From Oxalicibacterium flavum (lineage in GTDB: Bacteria > Pseudomonadota > Gammaproteobacteria > Burkholderiales > Burkholderiaceae_D): 64,000 nt of DNA. Below, piece after piece: positions 23,963 to 33,867 of this stretch. The notes beneath the pieces are model-generated. The model did not search any database and was not told the DNA's origin. It saw nothing but the letters and a program-made list of their open reading frames with translations. A program made the position numbers and the translations under genes. The stretch spans positions 186,001 through 250,000 of the forward strand of contig NZ_BMCG01000003.1 in assembly GCF_014635065.1 (NCBI RefSeq), in the 5' to 3' direction. The first letter of the stretch is position 1, and the number at the start of each line of letters is the position of its first letter.

Positions 23963-25486
23963 CTAGAGGAACAGGCGATAGACGGGATTCTCGCTCTCGT
24001 CCCAATGGCGATAGCCGAGGCCGGCGAGGAAGGCGCGGAAGTCCTTCATCTCCTTCTTCGGCACCTGCAGGCCGACCAGGATGCGGCCGACGTCGCCGCC
24101 CTGGTTGCGGTAGTGGAACAGGCTGATGTTCCAGTTCGGCGCCATGCTGGCGAGGAAGCGCATCAGCGCGCCCGGCCGCTCGGGGAATTCGAAGCGGTAC
24201 AGCAGTTCGTTCTGTGCCAGTTCGCTCTTGCCGCCGATCAGGTGGCGCAGATGGCCCTTGGCCAGTTCGTCGTGCGTGAGGTCCAGCGTCTGGAAACCGT
24301 GCTTCTCGAAACCCCTGGCGATCTTGGACGGTTCCTCGCGCTCGGCAATTTGCACGCCCACGAAGACGTGCGCCTTTTGCGCATCGCTGATGCGGTAGTT
24401 GAACTCGGTCACGTTGCGCGGGCCGATCAGTTCGCAGAAGCGGCGGAAGCTGCCGCGCTCCTCGGGGAAGGTCACCGCGAACAGCGCCTCGCGCGCCTCG
24501 CCGACGTCGGCGCGTTCGGCGACGAAGCCGAGGCGGTCGAAGTTCATGTTGGCGCCGCAGGCGATGGTGACCAGCGTTTCGTTCTTCAGCGGCTTCTTGT
24601 CGGCGCGCGCGCGTTCGACGTAGGCCTTGGCGCCGGCCACGGCCAGCGCGCCGGCCGGCTCGAGGATGCTGCGCGTGTCCTGGAACACGTCCTTGATGGC
24701 GGCGCAAACGGCATCGGTGTCAACCAGGATGATGTCGTCGATGACTTCCTTGGCGAGCCGGAAGGTTTCCTCGCCGACCAGCTTGACGGCGGTGCCGTCC
24801 GAGAACAGGCCGACATCGTTGAGCGCGACGCGGCGGCCGGCCTTAAGGCTGCGCGCCATGGCGTCGGAGTCCGTGGTCTGCACGCCGATCACCTTGATCT
24901 CGGGACGCACCGCCTTGATGTAGGCGCCGACGCCGCCGATCAGCCCGCCGCCGCCGATGGCGACGAACACGGCGTGGATCGGGCCCGGATGCTGGCGCAG
25001 GATTTCCATCGCGATCGTGCCCTGGCCGGCGATCACGTCCGGATCATCGAACGGGTGGACGAAGGTCAACTTGTGCTTCTTCTCGAGATCGAGCGCGTGC
25101 TGGTAGGCGTCCGAATAGGAGTCGCCGAACAGCACGACCTCGCCGCCGCGCGCCTTGACGGCATTGATCTTGACCGGCGGCGTGGTGGTGGGCATCACGA
25201 TCATGGCCTTGCAGCCGAGCCGCGTGGCCGACAGCGCGACACCTTGCGCGTGGTTCCCGGCTGAGGCGCAGATCACGCCGCGCTTGAGTTTCTCGGGCGG
25301 CAGATTGGCCATCTTGTTGTAGGCGCCGCGCAGCTTGAAGCTGAAGACGCTCTGGATATCCTCGCGCTTGAAGTAAATCCGGTTGCCCAGGCGTTCGGAC
25401 AGGGTGGGGGCAAGATCCAGCGGCGATTCGACGGCGACGTCATAGACGCGCGCGGTCAGGATTTTCTTCAGGTAGTCGGTCGTCAT
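23963..25486 (-). CDS. ilvA: Threonine ammonia-lyase, biosynthetic
   Basis: 507 residues. It converts threonine to 2-oxobutanoate, the first step to isoleucine. The PLP lysine is K51 in SFKLRGAYNK, AGNHAQG binds phosphate or substrate carboxylate, and GGGGLIGG is the PLP phosphate loop. Two ACT-like regulatory domains follow (about 325-500), so isoleucine feedback control is expected. It is transcribed from a very symmetrical promoter region shared with the divergent membrane protein gene. The queF gene follows. Confidence 0.95.
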   Translation of the reverse strand: MTTDYLKKILTARVYDVAVESPLDLAPTLSERLGNRIYFKREDIQSVFSFKLRGAYNKMANLPPEKLKRGVICASAGNHAQGVALSATRLGCKAMIVMPTTTPPVKINAVKARGGEVVLFGDSYSDAYQHALDLEKKHKLTFVHPFDDPDVIAGQGTIAMEILRQHPGPIHAVFVAIGGGGLIGGVGAYIKAVRPEIKVIGVQTTDSDAMARSLKAGRRVALNDVGLFSDGTAVKLVGEETFRLAKEVIDDIILVDTDAVCAAIKDVFQDTRSILEPAGALAVAGAKAYVERARADKKPLKNETLVTIACGANMNFDRLGFVAERADVGEAREALFAVTFPEERGSFRRFCELIGPRNVTEFNYRISDAQKAHVFVGVQIAEREEPSKIARGFEKHGFQTLDLTHDELAKGHLRHLIGGKSELAQNELLYRFEFPERPGALMRFLASMAPNWNISLFHYRNQGGDVGRILVGLQVPKKEMKDFRAFLAGLGYRHWDESENPVYRLFL

Positions 25487-25538
25487 GATGTTCGTGTGGC
25501 GTGGCGCGCGTGCAAGGGAGTAGGGGGATCGCGGCGCA

Positions 25539-25560
25539 GCCGTTCATTATAATGGACGGC
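25539..25560. promoter_or_regulatory. Palindromic, probably bidirectional promoter between ilvA and yqaA
   Basis: A 22-bp near-perfect palindrome with one mismatched pair. Its core CATTATAATG holds overlapping TATAAT -10 boxes on both strands (plus 25548-25553, minus 25546-25551). It lies 53 bp from the ilvA ATG and 190 bp from the divergent yqaA start. No clear -35 element is visible in either direction. Confidence 0.55.
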
Positions 25561-25750
25561 TTGCCCGCGGGGCGGTGTGGCGTAACCGGCGTGTTGCGAA
25601 AGGATGCCAAAGCGGCACCGCAGGAGCGCCGGGGCCGCCGAATGGAACGAAAACGCCGCGCGCAGGTTCGAACATCCCTCTTCATTTTTCCGCGAATGCC
25701 CGCATTGGAACTGCCGTTGAAGCCTCCCCGTCCTTGTCCCATGAGTGTCC

Positions 25751-26239
25751 ATGATTGAAGCCGGCGTGCAATGGCTGCTGGAAGTGCTGGCCGCGCCGCA
25801 GGTCGGCCTGACCTCGGTCTTCATCGTCAGCCTGGTGTCGGCCACGCTGCTGCCGCTGGGTTCGGAGCCGGCCGTGTTCGCCGTGGTCAAGGCCAATGCC
25901 GCGCTGTTCTGGCCGGTGATCCTGGTGGCGACCGCCGGCAACACGCTGGGTGGCGCCATCGACTACTGGATGGGGCTCGGCGCGCGCCAGGGTTTCGCGC
26001 GCGAACGCCAGACGCGCTGGTTCGGCTGGCTCGAACGCTTCGGCGCAAAGATGCTGCTGCTGTCGTGGCTGCCGGGCATCGGCGACCCGATCTGCGCGCT
26101 GGCCGGCTGGCTGCGGCTGCCGTTCTGGCCTTGTGTTTTTTACATGGCCATTGGCAAGTTCCTGCGCTACGTGACCATGACCTGGCTGCTGCTGTATGTG
26201 CCGGACGGCTTCTGGCACTGGATAGGCAGTTGGTTCTAA
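25751..26239 (+). CDS. yqaA: YqaA-like (DedA superfamily) membrane protein
   Basis: 162 residues. It has a shortened SNARE-associated/DedA fold: reentrant-type segment FIVSLVSATLLPLGSEPAVFAVV, then TAGNTLGGAIDYWMG and LLSWLPGIGDPICALAGWLRLP, both signatures of the YqaA subgroup. Relatives in the wider DedA superfamily act in lipid flipping and membrane homeostasis; the role of YqaA itself is not settled. The ATG at 25751 is preferred over a GTG two codons earlier, though no clear ribosome-binding site is seen. It is divergent from ilvA. Confidence 0.85.
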   Translation: MIEAGVQWLLEVLAAPQVGLTSVFIVSLVSATLLPLGSEPAVFAVVKANAALFWPVILVATAGNTLGGAIDYWMGLGARQGFARERQTRWFGWLERFGAKMLLLSWLPGIGDPICALAGWLRLPFWPCVFYMAIGKFLRYVTMTWLLLYVPDGFWHWIGSWF

Positions 26240-26444
26240 GGCAAGGTTGCCGCCAACCTGCATGCTTTTTTGCCTATTTGCATCGCTTTTGCACGGATCT
26301 GTTAGGTTTTTTGTGATGTTTTGCCTATCTTTCATGACTGTCGCGATGCGGTTTTTCCGCCACCCAGCGTGCGCTGGCGCGCCGACGGGAAAACCGGCAA
26401 TCGGCTAGAATGCGTATTTAGCGTCGAATGCAAGCCATCTCCCG
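26240..26444. other. Intergenic region before the FAD/Fe-S oxidase
   Basis: 205 bp, AT-richer than the surroundings. A weak hairpin (AGGTT 26244-26248 with AACCT 26255-26259) followed by T6 at 26266-26271 may terminate yqaA. TAGAAT at 26406-26411, 34 bp before the next ATG, is a possible -10 box without a clear -35. The motif TTTTGCCTAT occurs twice (near 26268 and 26313). No gene seen. Confidence 0.4.
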
Positions 26445-29400
26445 ATGAACGCCCCCGTACAAGTGCAGACCCTGATCGCCGACCTTCCGGGCGCGGCGAC
26501 CACGCGTTTGCGTGAAATTCCCTACAACTACACCTCCTTTTCCGACCGCGAGATCGTGATCCGCCTGCTCGGCGAGGAAGCGTGGCAGTTGCTGTCGGAA
26601 TTGCGGACCGAGCGCCAGACCGGCCGGTCGGCGCGCATGCTGTACGAGGTGCTCGGCGACATCTGGGTGGTGCGGCGCAATCCGTACCTGCAGGACGACA
26701 TGCTCGACAACCCGAAGCGTCGCGCCGCCCTGATCGATGCGCTCAACCATCGTCTCGGCGAGGTCGAGAAGCGCCGCCAGCGCGATCTCGAAGCCTCGGG
26801 CGACGCCAACGCGCTGCGCCGCGCGCAGGCGGTCGAGACGCTGGTGCAACTGGCCTGCAAGGCGGTCGCCGATTTCGCCGAGGAATTCCGCAATACCTGG
26901 GACTTGCGCAAGCGCGCCATGCGCGTGCTGGGCCGCTATACCGACAAGGACAACATCAAGTTCGACGGCCTGTCGCGCGTCTCGCACGTGACGGACGCGA
27001 CCGACTGGCGCGTCGAATATCCGTTCGTGGTGCTGACTCCCGACAGCGAGGAAGAGATGGCCGGCCTCGTCAAGGGCTGCATCGAGCTCGGCCTGACCAT
27101 CATCCCGCGCGGCGGCGGTACCGGCTACACCGGCGGCGCGATCCCGCTGACCCCGATGTCGGCCGTCATCAATACCGAAAAACTGATCCAGCTCGGCGAG
27201 GTCGAGATGATGCGCCTGCCGGGTGTCGAGCGCGACTACGCGACCATCTATTCGGGTGCGGGCGTGGTCACCAAGCGCGTGGCGGACGCGGCCGAGAAGG
27301 CCGGCTTCGTGTTCGCGGTTGACCCGACCTCGGCCGAAGCCTCGTGCATCGGCGGCAACATCGCGATGAACGCCGGCGGCAAGAAGGCCGTGCTGTGGGG
27401 CACCGCGCTCGACAACCTCGCGAGCTGGCGCATGGTGGACCCGAACGGCGACTGGCTCGAAGTCACGCGCATCGAGCACAACCTCGGCAAGATTCACGAC
27501 GCGCCGGTGGCGAAATTCAAGCTCGAATGGACGCACCCGAGCGAGAGGAGCCGCAGGAAGAACCAGCCGTTCAGGACCGAGATGCTGGAGATCGAAGGCC
27601 GCACCTTCCGCAAGGAAGGTCTCGGCAAGGACGTCACCGACAAGTTCCTGTCTGGCCTGCCCGGCGTGCAGAAGGAAGGCTGCGACGGCCTGATCACGTC
27701 GGCGCGCTGGATCCTGCATCGCATGCCCAAGCACACGCGCACGGTCTGTCTCGAATTCTTCGGCCATTCGCGTGATGCGATCCCATCCATCGTCGAGATC
27801 AAGAATTTCCTCGAAGCCGAAACGAAGAAGGGCGGCGCCATCCTGGCCGGCCTCGAACACCTCGACGAACGCTATCTGCGCGCGGTCGGTTACGCGACCA
27901 AGTCCAAGCGCGGCATCCTGCCGAAGATGGCGCTGTTCGGCGACATCGTCGGCGACGACGAGAACGCGGTGGCGCAGGCCGCATCCGAAGTCGTGCGCCT
28001 CGCCAATACGCGTGTCGGCGAAGGCTTCGTCGCCGTGAGTCCGGAGGCGCGCAAGAAATTCTGGCTCGACCGCGCGCGTACCGCCGCCATCTCCAAGCAC
28101 ACCAACGCCTTCAAGATCAACGAGGACGTGGTGATCCCGCTCGACCGCATGGGCGAGTATTCGGACGGCATCGAGCGCATCAACATCGAACTGTCGATCA
28201 AGAACAAGCTGCAGCTGCTGGCCGAACTGCGCAGCTTCTTCGTGCGCGGCAACCTTCCGCTGGGCAAGAGCGACGACGCCGAAGGCGACGACATCCCGGC
28301 GGCCGAACTGCTGGAAGATCGCGTGCACCAGGCCGAGGAGCTGATCGACCGCACGCATGCGCGCTGGTCGTATGTGCTCGGCAATCTGGACCAGCCGCTG
28401 CGCGAGGCGAAGGCCGAACTGCTGACGCACGGTTTCGAGAAGATGGCAGGCATCTTCGACGAACGACTCGCCAGCCAGCCCGACGCCACGCTGTTCGACA
28501 TCGTGCAGGACCGCACGGTGCGCGTATCGTGGAAGACCGAGGTGCGCGTGCCGCTGCGCCAGATATTCAGCGGCGCCGCATTCCGCCTGATCCTCGACGA
28601 GACCGCCGCGATCCACAAGCGCGTGCTGCGCGGCCGCGTGTTCGTCGCGCTGCACATGCATGCGGGCGACGGCAACGTGCACACCAACATTCCGGTCAAC
28701 TCCGACCACTACCAGATGCTGCAGGACGCGCACGAAGCGGTGGCGCGCATCATGAAGCTCGCGCGTTCGCTCAACGGCGTGATCTCCGGCGAGCACGGCA
28801 TCGGCATCACCAAGCTCGAATTCCTGACCGACGCCGAACTGGCCGACTTCCGCTCCTACAAGCGCCGCATCGATCCCGAGGGCCGCTTCAACAAGGGCAA
28901 GCTGATGGACATGGCCGAGCTCGGCGCCGATCTGCGCAACGCCTACACGCCGTCGTTCGGCCTGATGGGCCACGAGTCGCTGATCATGCAGCAGAGCGAC
29001 ATCGGCGCGATCGCGTCCAGCGTCAAGGACTGCCTGCGCTGCGGCAAGTGCAAGCCGGTCTGCTCGACTCACGTGCCGCGCGCCAACCTGCTCTATTCGC
29101 CGCGCAACAAGATTCTCGCGACCTCGCTGCTGGTCGAAGCCTTCCTCTACGAGGAACAGACGCGGCGCGGCATCTCGATCAAGCACTGGGAAGAATTCGA
29201 GGACGTGGCCGACCATTGCACGGTCTGCCACAAGTGCCTGACGCCGTGCCCGGTCGATATCGATTTCGGCGACGTCTCGATGAACATGCGCAACCTGCTG
29301 CGCAAGATGGACAAGAAGTCATTCAATCCGGGCACCACGGCGGCGATGTTCTTCCTCAATGCGACCGATCCGACCACCATCAACGCCACGCGCAAGGTCA

Positions 29401-30443
29401 TGATCGACTGGGGCTACAAGGCCCAGCGCCTGGGGCACGATTTCCTGAAGAAGGTAGCGAAGCGCCAGACGCGCGCGCCGCAGCCGACCGTCGGCAAGCC
29501 GCCGGTCAAGGAACAGGTGATCCACTTCATCAACAAGAAGATGCCGGGCAACCTGCCGAAGAAGACCGCGCGCGCGCTGCTCGACATCGAGGACGACAAG
29601 GTCGTGCCCATCATCCGCGATCCGAAGGCGACCACGGCCGACAGCGAAGCCGTGTTCTACTTCCCGGGCTGCGGTTCCGAGCGCCTGTTCTCGCAGGTTG
29701 GCCTGGCGACGCAGGCCATGCTGTGGAACGTCGGCGTGCAGACCGTGCTGCCGCCGGGCTACCTGTGCTGCGGCTATCCGCAGCGCGGCTCGGGCGACTA
29801 CGACAAGGCCGAGAAGATCATCACCGACAACCGCGTGCTGTTCCATCGCATGGCCAACACGCTCAACTACCTCGACATCAAGACCGTGGTGGTCTCGTGC
29901 GGCACCTGCTACGACCAGTTGCAGGGCTACCAGTTCGAGAAGATCTTCCCGGGCTGCCGCATCATCGACATCCACGAATTCCTGATGGAGAAGGGCGTCA
30001 AGCTCGAAGGCGTGTCCGGCGTGCGCTACATGTATCACGATCCTTGCCACACGCCGATGAAGCTGCAGGATTCGATCAAGACCGTCAATGCGCTGATCAC
30101 CACCGCCGACGCGCAGAAGATCGAGAAGAACGACCGCTGCTGCGGCGAGTCCGGCACCTTTGCCGTCACGCGTCCGGACATTTCGACCCAGGTGCGCTTC
30201 CGCAAGGAAGAGGAAATGGAAAAGGGTGCCGACAAGCTACGCGCCGACGGCTTCGACGGCCAGGTCAAGGTGCTGACCTCGTGCCCGTCGTGCCTGCAGG
30301 GCCTGTCGCGCTACAACGATGACGCCGGCACCACCGCCGACTACATCGTGGTCGAGATGGCGCGCCACCTGCTCGGCCCGAACTGGCTGCCCGAGTACGT
30401 GGAACGCGCCAACAACGGTGGCATCGAGCGCGTGCTGGTATGA
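26445..30443 (+). CDS. Fused FAD-linked oxidase / Fe-S / CCG-domain oxidoreductase (DUF3683 type)
   Basis: 1332 residues, an unusually large fusion. Order: N-terminal helical DUF3683-like region (about 1-150); FAD-binding domain with [16 protein letters not shown] near 205 and MNAGGKKA near 310; FAD-oxidase C-terminal domain to about 830, with [10 protein letters not shown] and SGEHGIG; two ferredoxin-type clusters [11 protein letters not shown] (about 862) and [12 protein letters not shown] (about 927); then two CCG domains (YFPGCG near 1072 with CCGYP, HDPCHTP near 1198 with CCGESG). This equals GlcD plus GlcF/DLD-type subunits in one chain. The likely substrate is a D-2-hydroxyacid such as D-lactate or glycolate, with electrons passed to quinone. 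Substrate is inferred. Confidence 0.9.
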   Translation: MNAPVQVQTLIADLPGAATTRLREIPYNYTSFSDREIVIRLLGEEAWQLLSELRTERQTGRSARMLYEVLGDIWVVRRNPYLQDDMLDNPKRRAALIDALNHRLGEVEKRRQRDLEASGDANALRRAQAVETLVQLACKAVADFAEEFRNTWDLRKRAMRVLGRYTDKDNIKFDGLSRVSHVTDATDWRVEYPFVVLTPDSEEEMAGLVKGCIELGLTIIPRGGGTGYTGGAIPLTPMSAVINTEKLIQLGEVEMMRLPGVERDYATIYSGAGVVTKRVADAAEKAGFVFAVDPTSAEASCIGGNIAMNAGGKKAVLWGTALDNLASWRMVDPNGDWLEVTRIEHNLGKIHDAPVAKFKLEWTHPSERSRRKNQPFRTEMLEIEGRTFRKEGLGKDVTDKFLSGLPGVQKEGCDGLITSARWILHRMPKHTRTVCLEFFGHSRDAIPSIVEIKNFLEAETKKGGAILAGLEHLDERYLRAVGYATKSKRGILPKMALFGDIVGDDENAVAQAASEVVRLANTRVGEGFVAVSPEARKKFWLDRARTAAISKHTNAFKINEDVVIPLDRMGEYSDGIERINIELSIKNKLQLLAELRSFFVRGNLPLGKSDDAEGDDIPAAELLEDRVHQAEELIDRTHARWSYVLGNLDQPLREAKAELLTHGFEKMAGIFDERLASQPDATLFDIVQDRTVRVSWKTEVRVPLRQIFSGAAFRLILDETAAIHKRVLRGRVFVALHMHAGDGNVHTNIPVNSDHYQMLQDAHEAVARIMKLARSLNGVISGEHGIGITKLEFLTDAELADFRSYKRRIDPEGRFNKGKLMDMAELGADLRNAYTPSFGLMGHESLIMQQSDIGAIASSVKDCLRCGKCKPVCSTHVPRANLLYSPRNKILATSLLVEAFLYEEQTRRGISIKHWEEFEDVADHCTVCHKCLTPCPVDIDFGDVSMNMRNLLRKMDKKSFNPGTTAAMFFLNATDPTTINATRKVMIDWGYKAQRLGHDFLKKVAKRQTRAPQPTVGKPPVKEQVIHFINKKMPGNLPKKTARALLDIEDDKVVPIIRDPKATTADSEAVFYFPGCGSERLFSQVGLATQAMLWNVGVQTVLPPGYLCCGYPQRGSGDYDKAEKIITDNRVLFHRMANTLNYLDIKTVVVSCGTCYDQLQGYQFEKIFPGCRIIDIHEFLMEKGVKLEGVSGVRYMYHDPCHTPMKLQDSIKTVNALITTADAQKIEKNDRCCGESGTFAVTRPDISTQVRFRKEEEMEKGADKLRADGFDGQVKVLTSCPSCLQGLSRYNDDAGTTADYIVVEMARHLLGPNWLPEYVERANNGGIERVLV

Positions 30444-30883
30444 GCGCCGATATCGGGGCTGCTTGCGAACTGTGTACCGGCGAGGGCGGCGAAGTGCTGT
30501 TCCGCAACGAGCAACTGCGCGTGGTGCTGATCGACGATGCCGACTATCCGGGTTTCTGCCGCGTGATCTGGCATGCGCACGTGGCCGAGATGACCGACCT
30601 GCCGCCGTCCGATCGTTCGCTGCTGATGCGTGCCGTGTGCCAGGTCGAGGCCGCGTTGCGCGAAGTCATGCAGCCGCAGAAGATCAACCTCGCCAGTCTC
30701 GGCAACATGGTGCCGCACCTGCACTGGCACGTGATTCCGCGCTACGCCGACGATGCGCATTTTCCGGCACCGGTGTGGGCGCGCTCGGTGCGCACCGCGG
30801 AAGACGCCGCGCTGGCGCAACGCCGCGATCTGCTGCCGGCGCTGCGTGCGGCCATCGCGCGCCAGGTGGGATGCGTCGCTTGA
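30440..30883 (+). CDS. HIT family protein
   Basis: 147 residues with the histidine triad HLHWHV (catalytic nucleotidyl-transfer site) near 93-98 and two early cysteines (CELC) that resemble a small metal-binding start seen in some HIT proteins. Family members hydrolyse nucleoside phosphoramidates or dinucleotides. The specific substrate is unknown. It overlaps the oxidase stop by ATGA, so it is co-translated with the giant oxidoreductase; the functional link is unclear. Confidence 0.9.
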   Translation: MSADIGAACELCTGEGGEVLFRNEQLRVVLIDDADYPGFCRVIWHAHVAEMTDLPPSDRSLLMRAVCQVEAALREVMQPQKINLASLGNMVPHLHWHVIPRYADDAHFPAPVWARSVRTAEDAALAQRRDLLPALRAAIARQVGCVA

Positions 30884-30950
30884 CCGGCGCGGCATTGCAC
30901 CCCATATTCCTTGCGGATTCCCGCAAGACACTTTCCGACGAGAGGACAAG

Positions 30951-31382
30951 ATGACCGATTCCAGCCAGGCCACTGCCCAGCCCCTGCCGACCGATCTGGT
31001 CGTGCACACGCAATCGCGCGTGCTCGAAATCGCCTTCGACGATGGCAAGCGCTTCTCGCTGCCGTTCGAATTCCTGCGCGTGTGCTCGCCGTCGGCCGAA
31101 GTGCGCGGCCATGCGCCAGGCCAGGAAACCTTGCAGACCGGCAAGCGCAACGTCGGCATCACGGCGGTGGAGCCGGTCGGCAACTACGGTATCAAGCCGG
31201 TGTTTTCGGACGGCCACGACAGCGGCATCTACTCGTGGGAATACCTGCATCGTCTCGGCCGCAACCAGCCGCTGATGTGGGAAGATTACCTGCGCCGGCT
31301 GGAGGCAGCCGGCTTCACGCGCGAAAGCGGACGCGACGCGCCGATGCCGGAAAACTCGGCCGGCGGTTGCAGCGTGCATTGA
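30951..31382 (+). CDS. DUF971 protein (gamma-butyrobetaine hydroxylase N-terminal-like)
   Basis: 143 residues. VLEIAFDDGKRFSLPFEFLRVCSPSAEV and the following VEPVGNYGIKPVFSDGHDSGIYSWEYLH define the small DUF971 beta domain. The C-terminal GGCSVH ending is typical of proteobacterial members and might bind metal. No catalytic activity is established. AGAGGA lies 5 nt upstream of the ATG. In Burkholderiales this gene commonly precedes ubiE, as here, suggesting a connection with quinone or Fe-S metabolism, which is unproven. Confidence 0.87.
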   Translation: MTDSSQATAQPLPTDLVVHTQSRVLEIAFDDGKRFSLPFEFLRVCSPSAEVRGHAPGQETLQTGKRNVGITAVEPVGNYGIKPVFSDGHDSGIYSWEYLHRLGRNQPLMWEDYLRRLEAAGFTRESGRDAPMPENSAGGCSVH

Positions 31383-31426
31383 GCCGGTACGCAACGCATT
31401 TGCAAAGCGGCAAGTAAACTAACGTT

Positions 31427-31455
31427 TTTTCACGTTTTTCTAACATCTGTATAAT
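31427..31455 (+). promoter_or_regulatory. Candidate promoter of the ubi operon
   Basis: TATAAT at 31450-31455 with TTTTCA at 31427-31432 (17-bp spacer), 21 bp before the ubiE ATG, in a 94-bp AT-rich gap. Confidence 0.5.
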
Positions 31456-31476
31456 TCAATCTCGAACCCGAACGCC

Positions 31477-32211
31477 ATGACAAATTCCACCCATTTCGGT
31501 TACCAGACCGTTGCCGAAGAAGAGAAGGTCCACAAGGTTGCCGAAGTGTTCCATTCGGTGGCGGCCAAGTACGACGTGATGAACGACTTCATGTCGGCCG
31601 GCCTGCATCGCGTGTGGAAGGCGTTCACGATCGCCGAGGCGGGGATTCGTCCCGGCTTCAAGGTGCTCGACATCGCGGGCGGTACCGGCGACCTTGCCAA
31701 GGCGTTCGCGAAGCAGGCGGGACCCGGCGGCGAGGTGTGGCTGACCGACATCAACGAGTCGATGCTGCGTGTGGGGCGCGATCGGCTGTTGAACAAGGGG
31801 CTGATCACCCCCACATCCCTGTGTGACGCGGAGAAATTGCCGTTTCCCGACAATTACTTCGATCGCGTCAGCGTGGCCTTCGGCCTGCGCAACATGACGC
31901 ACAAGGACGTGGCGCTGGCCGAGATGCGGCGCGTGCTCAAGCCCGGCGGCAAGCTGCTGGTGCTGGAATTTTCCAAGGTGTGGGAGCCGTTGAAGAAGCC
32001 CTACGACCTTTACTCGTTTTCCGTGTTGCCGTGGCTCGGCAAGCGTGTGGCGGACGATGCCGACAGCTATCGCTATCTGGCCGAGTCGATCCGCATGCAC
32101 CCCGACCAGGAAACGCTGAAGGCAATGATGCAGGAGGCCGGTCTCGAAAGAGTGCGGTACTTCAATTTGACGGCCGGCGTGGCGGCATTGCACACCGGCA
32201 TTAAACTCTAG
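31477..32211 (+). CDS. ubiE: Ubiquinone/menaquinone C-methyltransferase UbiE
   Basis: 244 residues. The protein methylates the quinone ring carbon in coenzyme Q synthesis. [18 protein letters not shown] at the N-terminus, motif [16 protein letters not shown], and the UbiE signatures ([20 protein letters not shown]) are all present. The C-terminus [14 protein letters not shown] is family-typical. It starts the ubiE-Tim44-ubiJ-ubiB block. Confidence 0.96.
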   Translation: MTNSTHFGYQTVAEEEKVHKVAEVFHSVAAKYDVMNDFMSAGLHRVWKAFTIAEAGIRPGFKVLDIAGGTGDLAKAFAKQAGPGGEVWLTDINESMLRVGRDRLLNKGLITPTSLCDAEKLPFPDNYFDRVSVAFGLRNMTHKDVALAEMRRVLKPGGKLLVLEFSKVWEPLKKPYDLYSFSVLPWLGKRVADDADSYRYLAESIRMHPDQETLKAMMQEAGLERVRYFNLTAGVAALHTGIKL

Positions 32212-32219
32212 GAGACAGC

Positions 32220-33164
32220 ATGAAAAAATTACTATTGGCAGTGGCGGTCATGGTCAGCTCGATGACCTTCGTCGCTACCGAAGTCGAAGCGCGCCGCATG
32301 GGCGGCGGCGGTTCGTTCGGCAAGCAATCGCAAAGCTTCCAGCGTCCGGCGCCGGCGCAGCAGTCGCAGGCGACCAACGCCGCACGTCCGGCCACGCCGG
32401 CCAATGCAGGCGCAGCCGGTGCTGCCGGCGCCGCCGCCAAGCCCAGCATGATGCGCAACATCCTTGGCGGCGCCTTGCTCGGCCTCGGCCTGGGCGCGCT
32501 GCTGTCGCACCTCGGCATCGGCGGTGCGCTGGCCAGCATGATCAGCACCGTGCTGATGATCGCGCTGCTGGCATTCGCCGCGATGTTCATCTATCGCATG
32601 TTCAAGGCCAAAAGCGCAGGCGGCAACAATCGTCAGCCTTCCTTCGCCAACGGCTATTCGGCCAAATCGAATACGCCGGAGATCGGCTCGGGCCTGAATC
32701 AGGGTAACAACGGTTCGTCCTTCCAGCCATCCGCATTGCAATCGTCTGCGCCGTTCGGCGGTGCAGCCGCTGTTGAAGCAGATGACCGCGTGCCGGCAGA
32801 TTTCGACGTGGAATCGTTCATCCGTAACGCCAAGACCTATTTCATCCGCCTGCAGGCGGCATGGGATCGCGCCGATGTGCAGGATATCCGCGAGTTCACC
32901 ACGCCGGAAATGTTCGCCGAGATCAAGATGCAGCTGACCGAGCGCGGCGCGGCCGAAAACCACACCGACGTGGTGCAGCTCGATGCCGAGTTCTACGGTG
33001 TCGAAACCGTGGGCGACGAGTACATCGCCAGCATCAAGTTCAGCGGCCTGATTCGCGAATCGCAGGATACGCCGACCCAGCCGTTCACCGAAGCCTGGAA
33101 CCTGTCCAAGCCGGTCAACGGCGACGGCGGCTGGGTGCTGGCCGGCATTCAGCAACTGCCTTGA
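32220..33164 (+). CDS. Tim44-domain membrane protein
   Basis: 314 residues. A signal peptide (to about VEA at 24) is followed by a Gly/Ala/Gln-rich linker, one or two hydrophobic segments (about 76-122) and a C-terminal Tim44/MRP45-like domain (about 195-314; VESFIRNAKTYFIRLQAAWDRAD, ending WVLAGIQQLP). In mitochondria Tim44 anchors the import motor; bacterial relatives have no settled role. It lies 8 bp after ubiE and before ubiJ-ubiB, a setting often seen in betaproteobacteria. This suggests help with a membrane-attached complex, perhaps the Ubi complex (inference). Confidence 0.88.
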   Translation: MKKLLLAVAVMVSSMTFVATEVEARRMGGGGSFGKQSQSFQRPAPAQQSQATNAARPATPANAGAAGAAGAAAKPSMMRNILGGALLGLGLGALLSHLGIGGALASMISTVLMIALLAFAAMFIYRMFKAKSAGGNNRQPSFANGYSAKSNTPEIGSGLNQGNNGSSFQPSALQSSAPFGGAAAVEADDRVPADFDVESFIRNAKTYFIRLQAAWDRADVQDIREFTTPEMFAEIKMQLTERGAAENHTDVVQLDAEFYGVETVGDEYIASIKFSGLIRESQDTPTQPFTEAWNLSKPVNGDGGWVLAGIQQLP

Positions 33165-33235
33165 TGAGTTGAACGGCGATTCGCGTTTTTCGACGACGGA
33201 TCGCTGGCAGCTTCGCGCTGCATACTGTTAAACTT

Positions 33236-33273
33236 GAAGCCGCCCGCGAATGGTCGCCGGCGGCTTCTTTTTT
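33236..33273 (+). terminator. Terminator-like hairpin abutting the ubiJ start
   Basis: GAAGCCGCC (33236-33244) pairs perfectly with GGCGGCTTC (33259-33267) across a 14-nt loop and is followed by T6 (33268-33273). The ubiJ ATG is at 33277, so the hairpin ends only 3 nt before it. It may terminate the ubiE-Tim44 transcript, or control ubiJ-ubiB by attenuation or by hiding the start. No room is left for a promoter between hairpin and ATG. Confidence 0.75.
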
Positions 33274-33276
33274 GCC

Positions 33277-33867
33277 ATGACATCACTCTCGCCTGCTGCC
33301 GTTCCACCCGCTGCCATCAATCATCTGCTCGCGCAGGAATCGTGGGCGCGCGCGCTGCTCGCGCCGCATGCCGGCAAGGTCGCCGTGTTCGATGCCGGCG
33401 TGCTGGCGCTGCGGCTCAAGGTCAAGGCCGACGGCCTGCTCGAAGCGGCAAGCGCCGACGAGACGCCGGCCGTCACGATCCGCGTGCAGTTGGCCGACGT
33501 GCCGCGCATACTGCAGGATCGCGCGCGCGCGTTTTCCTACGTGAAGATCGAGGGCGACGCCGATTTCGCCAATACCATTTCGCAATTGAGCCAGTCGCTG
33601 CGCTGGGAGGTCGAGGACGACCTCGGCCGCGTGGTCGGCGACATCGCCGCGCAGCGCATCGCCGGCGGTGCGCGCGCCGCCGTGCGCAATGCGCAGGCAT
33701 TGCATCGCTCGGTCACGGAAAACATCGCCGAATATTTTCTCGAGGAGAATCCCTTGCTGGTACGGCCGCGCGCGGTGCAGGAATTCACGGAAGACGTCAC
33801 GCGCCTGCGCGACGACGTGGCGCGCCTTGCCAAGCGCATCGACAAGCTCAAGGGCGGCCGTCCATGA
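33277..33867 (+). CDS. ubiJ: Ubiquinone biosynthesis accessory factor UbiJ (SCP2 domain)
   Basis: 196 residues from the ATG at 33277; E. coli UbiJ has about 201. The SCP2 lipid-binding domain covers roughly 20-110 (VRLKVKAD-like beta strands, then [10 protein letters not shown]-type helix), followed by a helical C-terminus that ends in a heptad-rich segment ([18 protein letters not shown]). It binds lipid Q intermediates in the soluble Ubi complex. An in-frame ATG at 33250 lies inside the hairpin stem region and would add nine unlikely residues. It overlaps ubiB by ATGA. Confidence 0.88.
   Translation: MTSLSPAAVPPAAINHLLAQESWARALLAPHAGKVAVFDAGVLALRLKVKADGLLEAASADETPAVTIRVQLADVPRILQDRARAFSYVKIEGDADFANTISQLSQSLRWEVEDDLGRVVGDIAAQRIAGGARAAVRNAQALHRSVTENIAEYFLEENPLLVRPRAVQEFTEDVTRLRDDVARLAKRIDKLKGGRP

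Noticed and set aside
26418-29231. Long minus-strand open frame antisense to the FAD/Fe-S oxidase
   Set aside because: Same shadow pattern; the plus strand carries complete flavin and Fe-S motifs.
33250-33276. Upstream in-frame ATG for ubiJ
   Set aside because: It would start inside the loop of a terminator hairpin and add nine residues not seen in UbiJ proteins; the ATG at 33277 is preferred.
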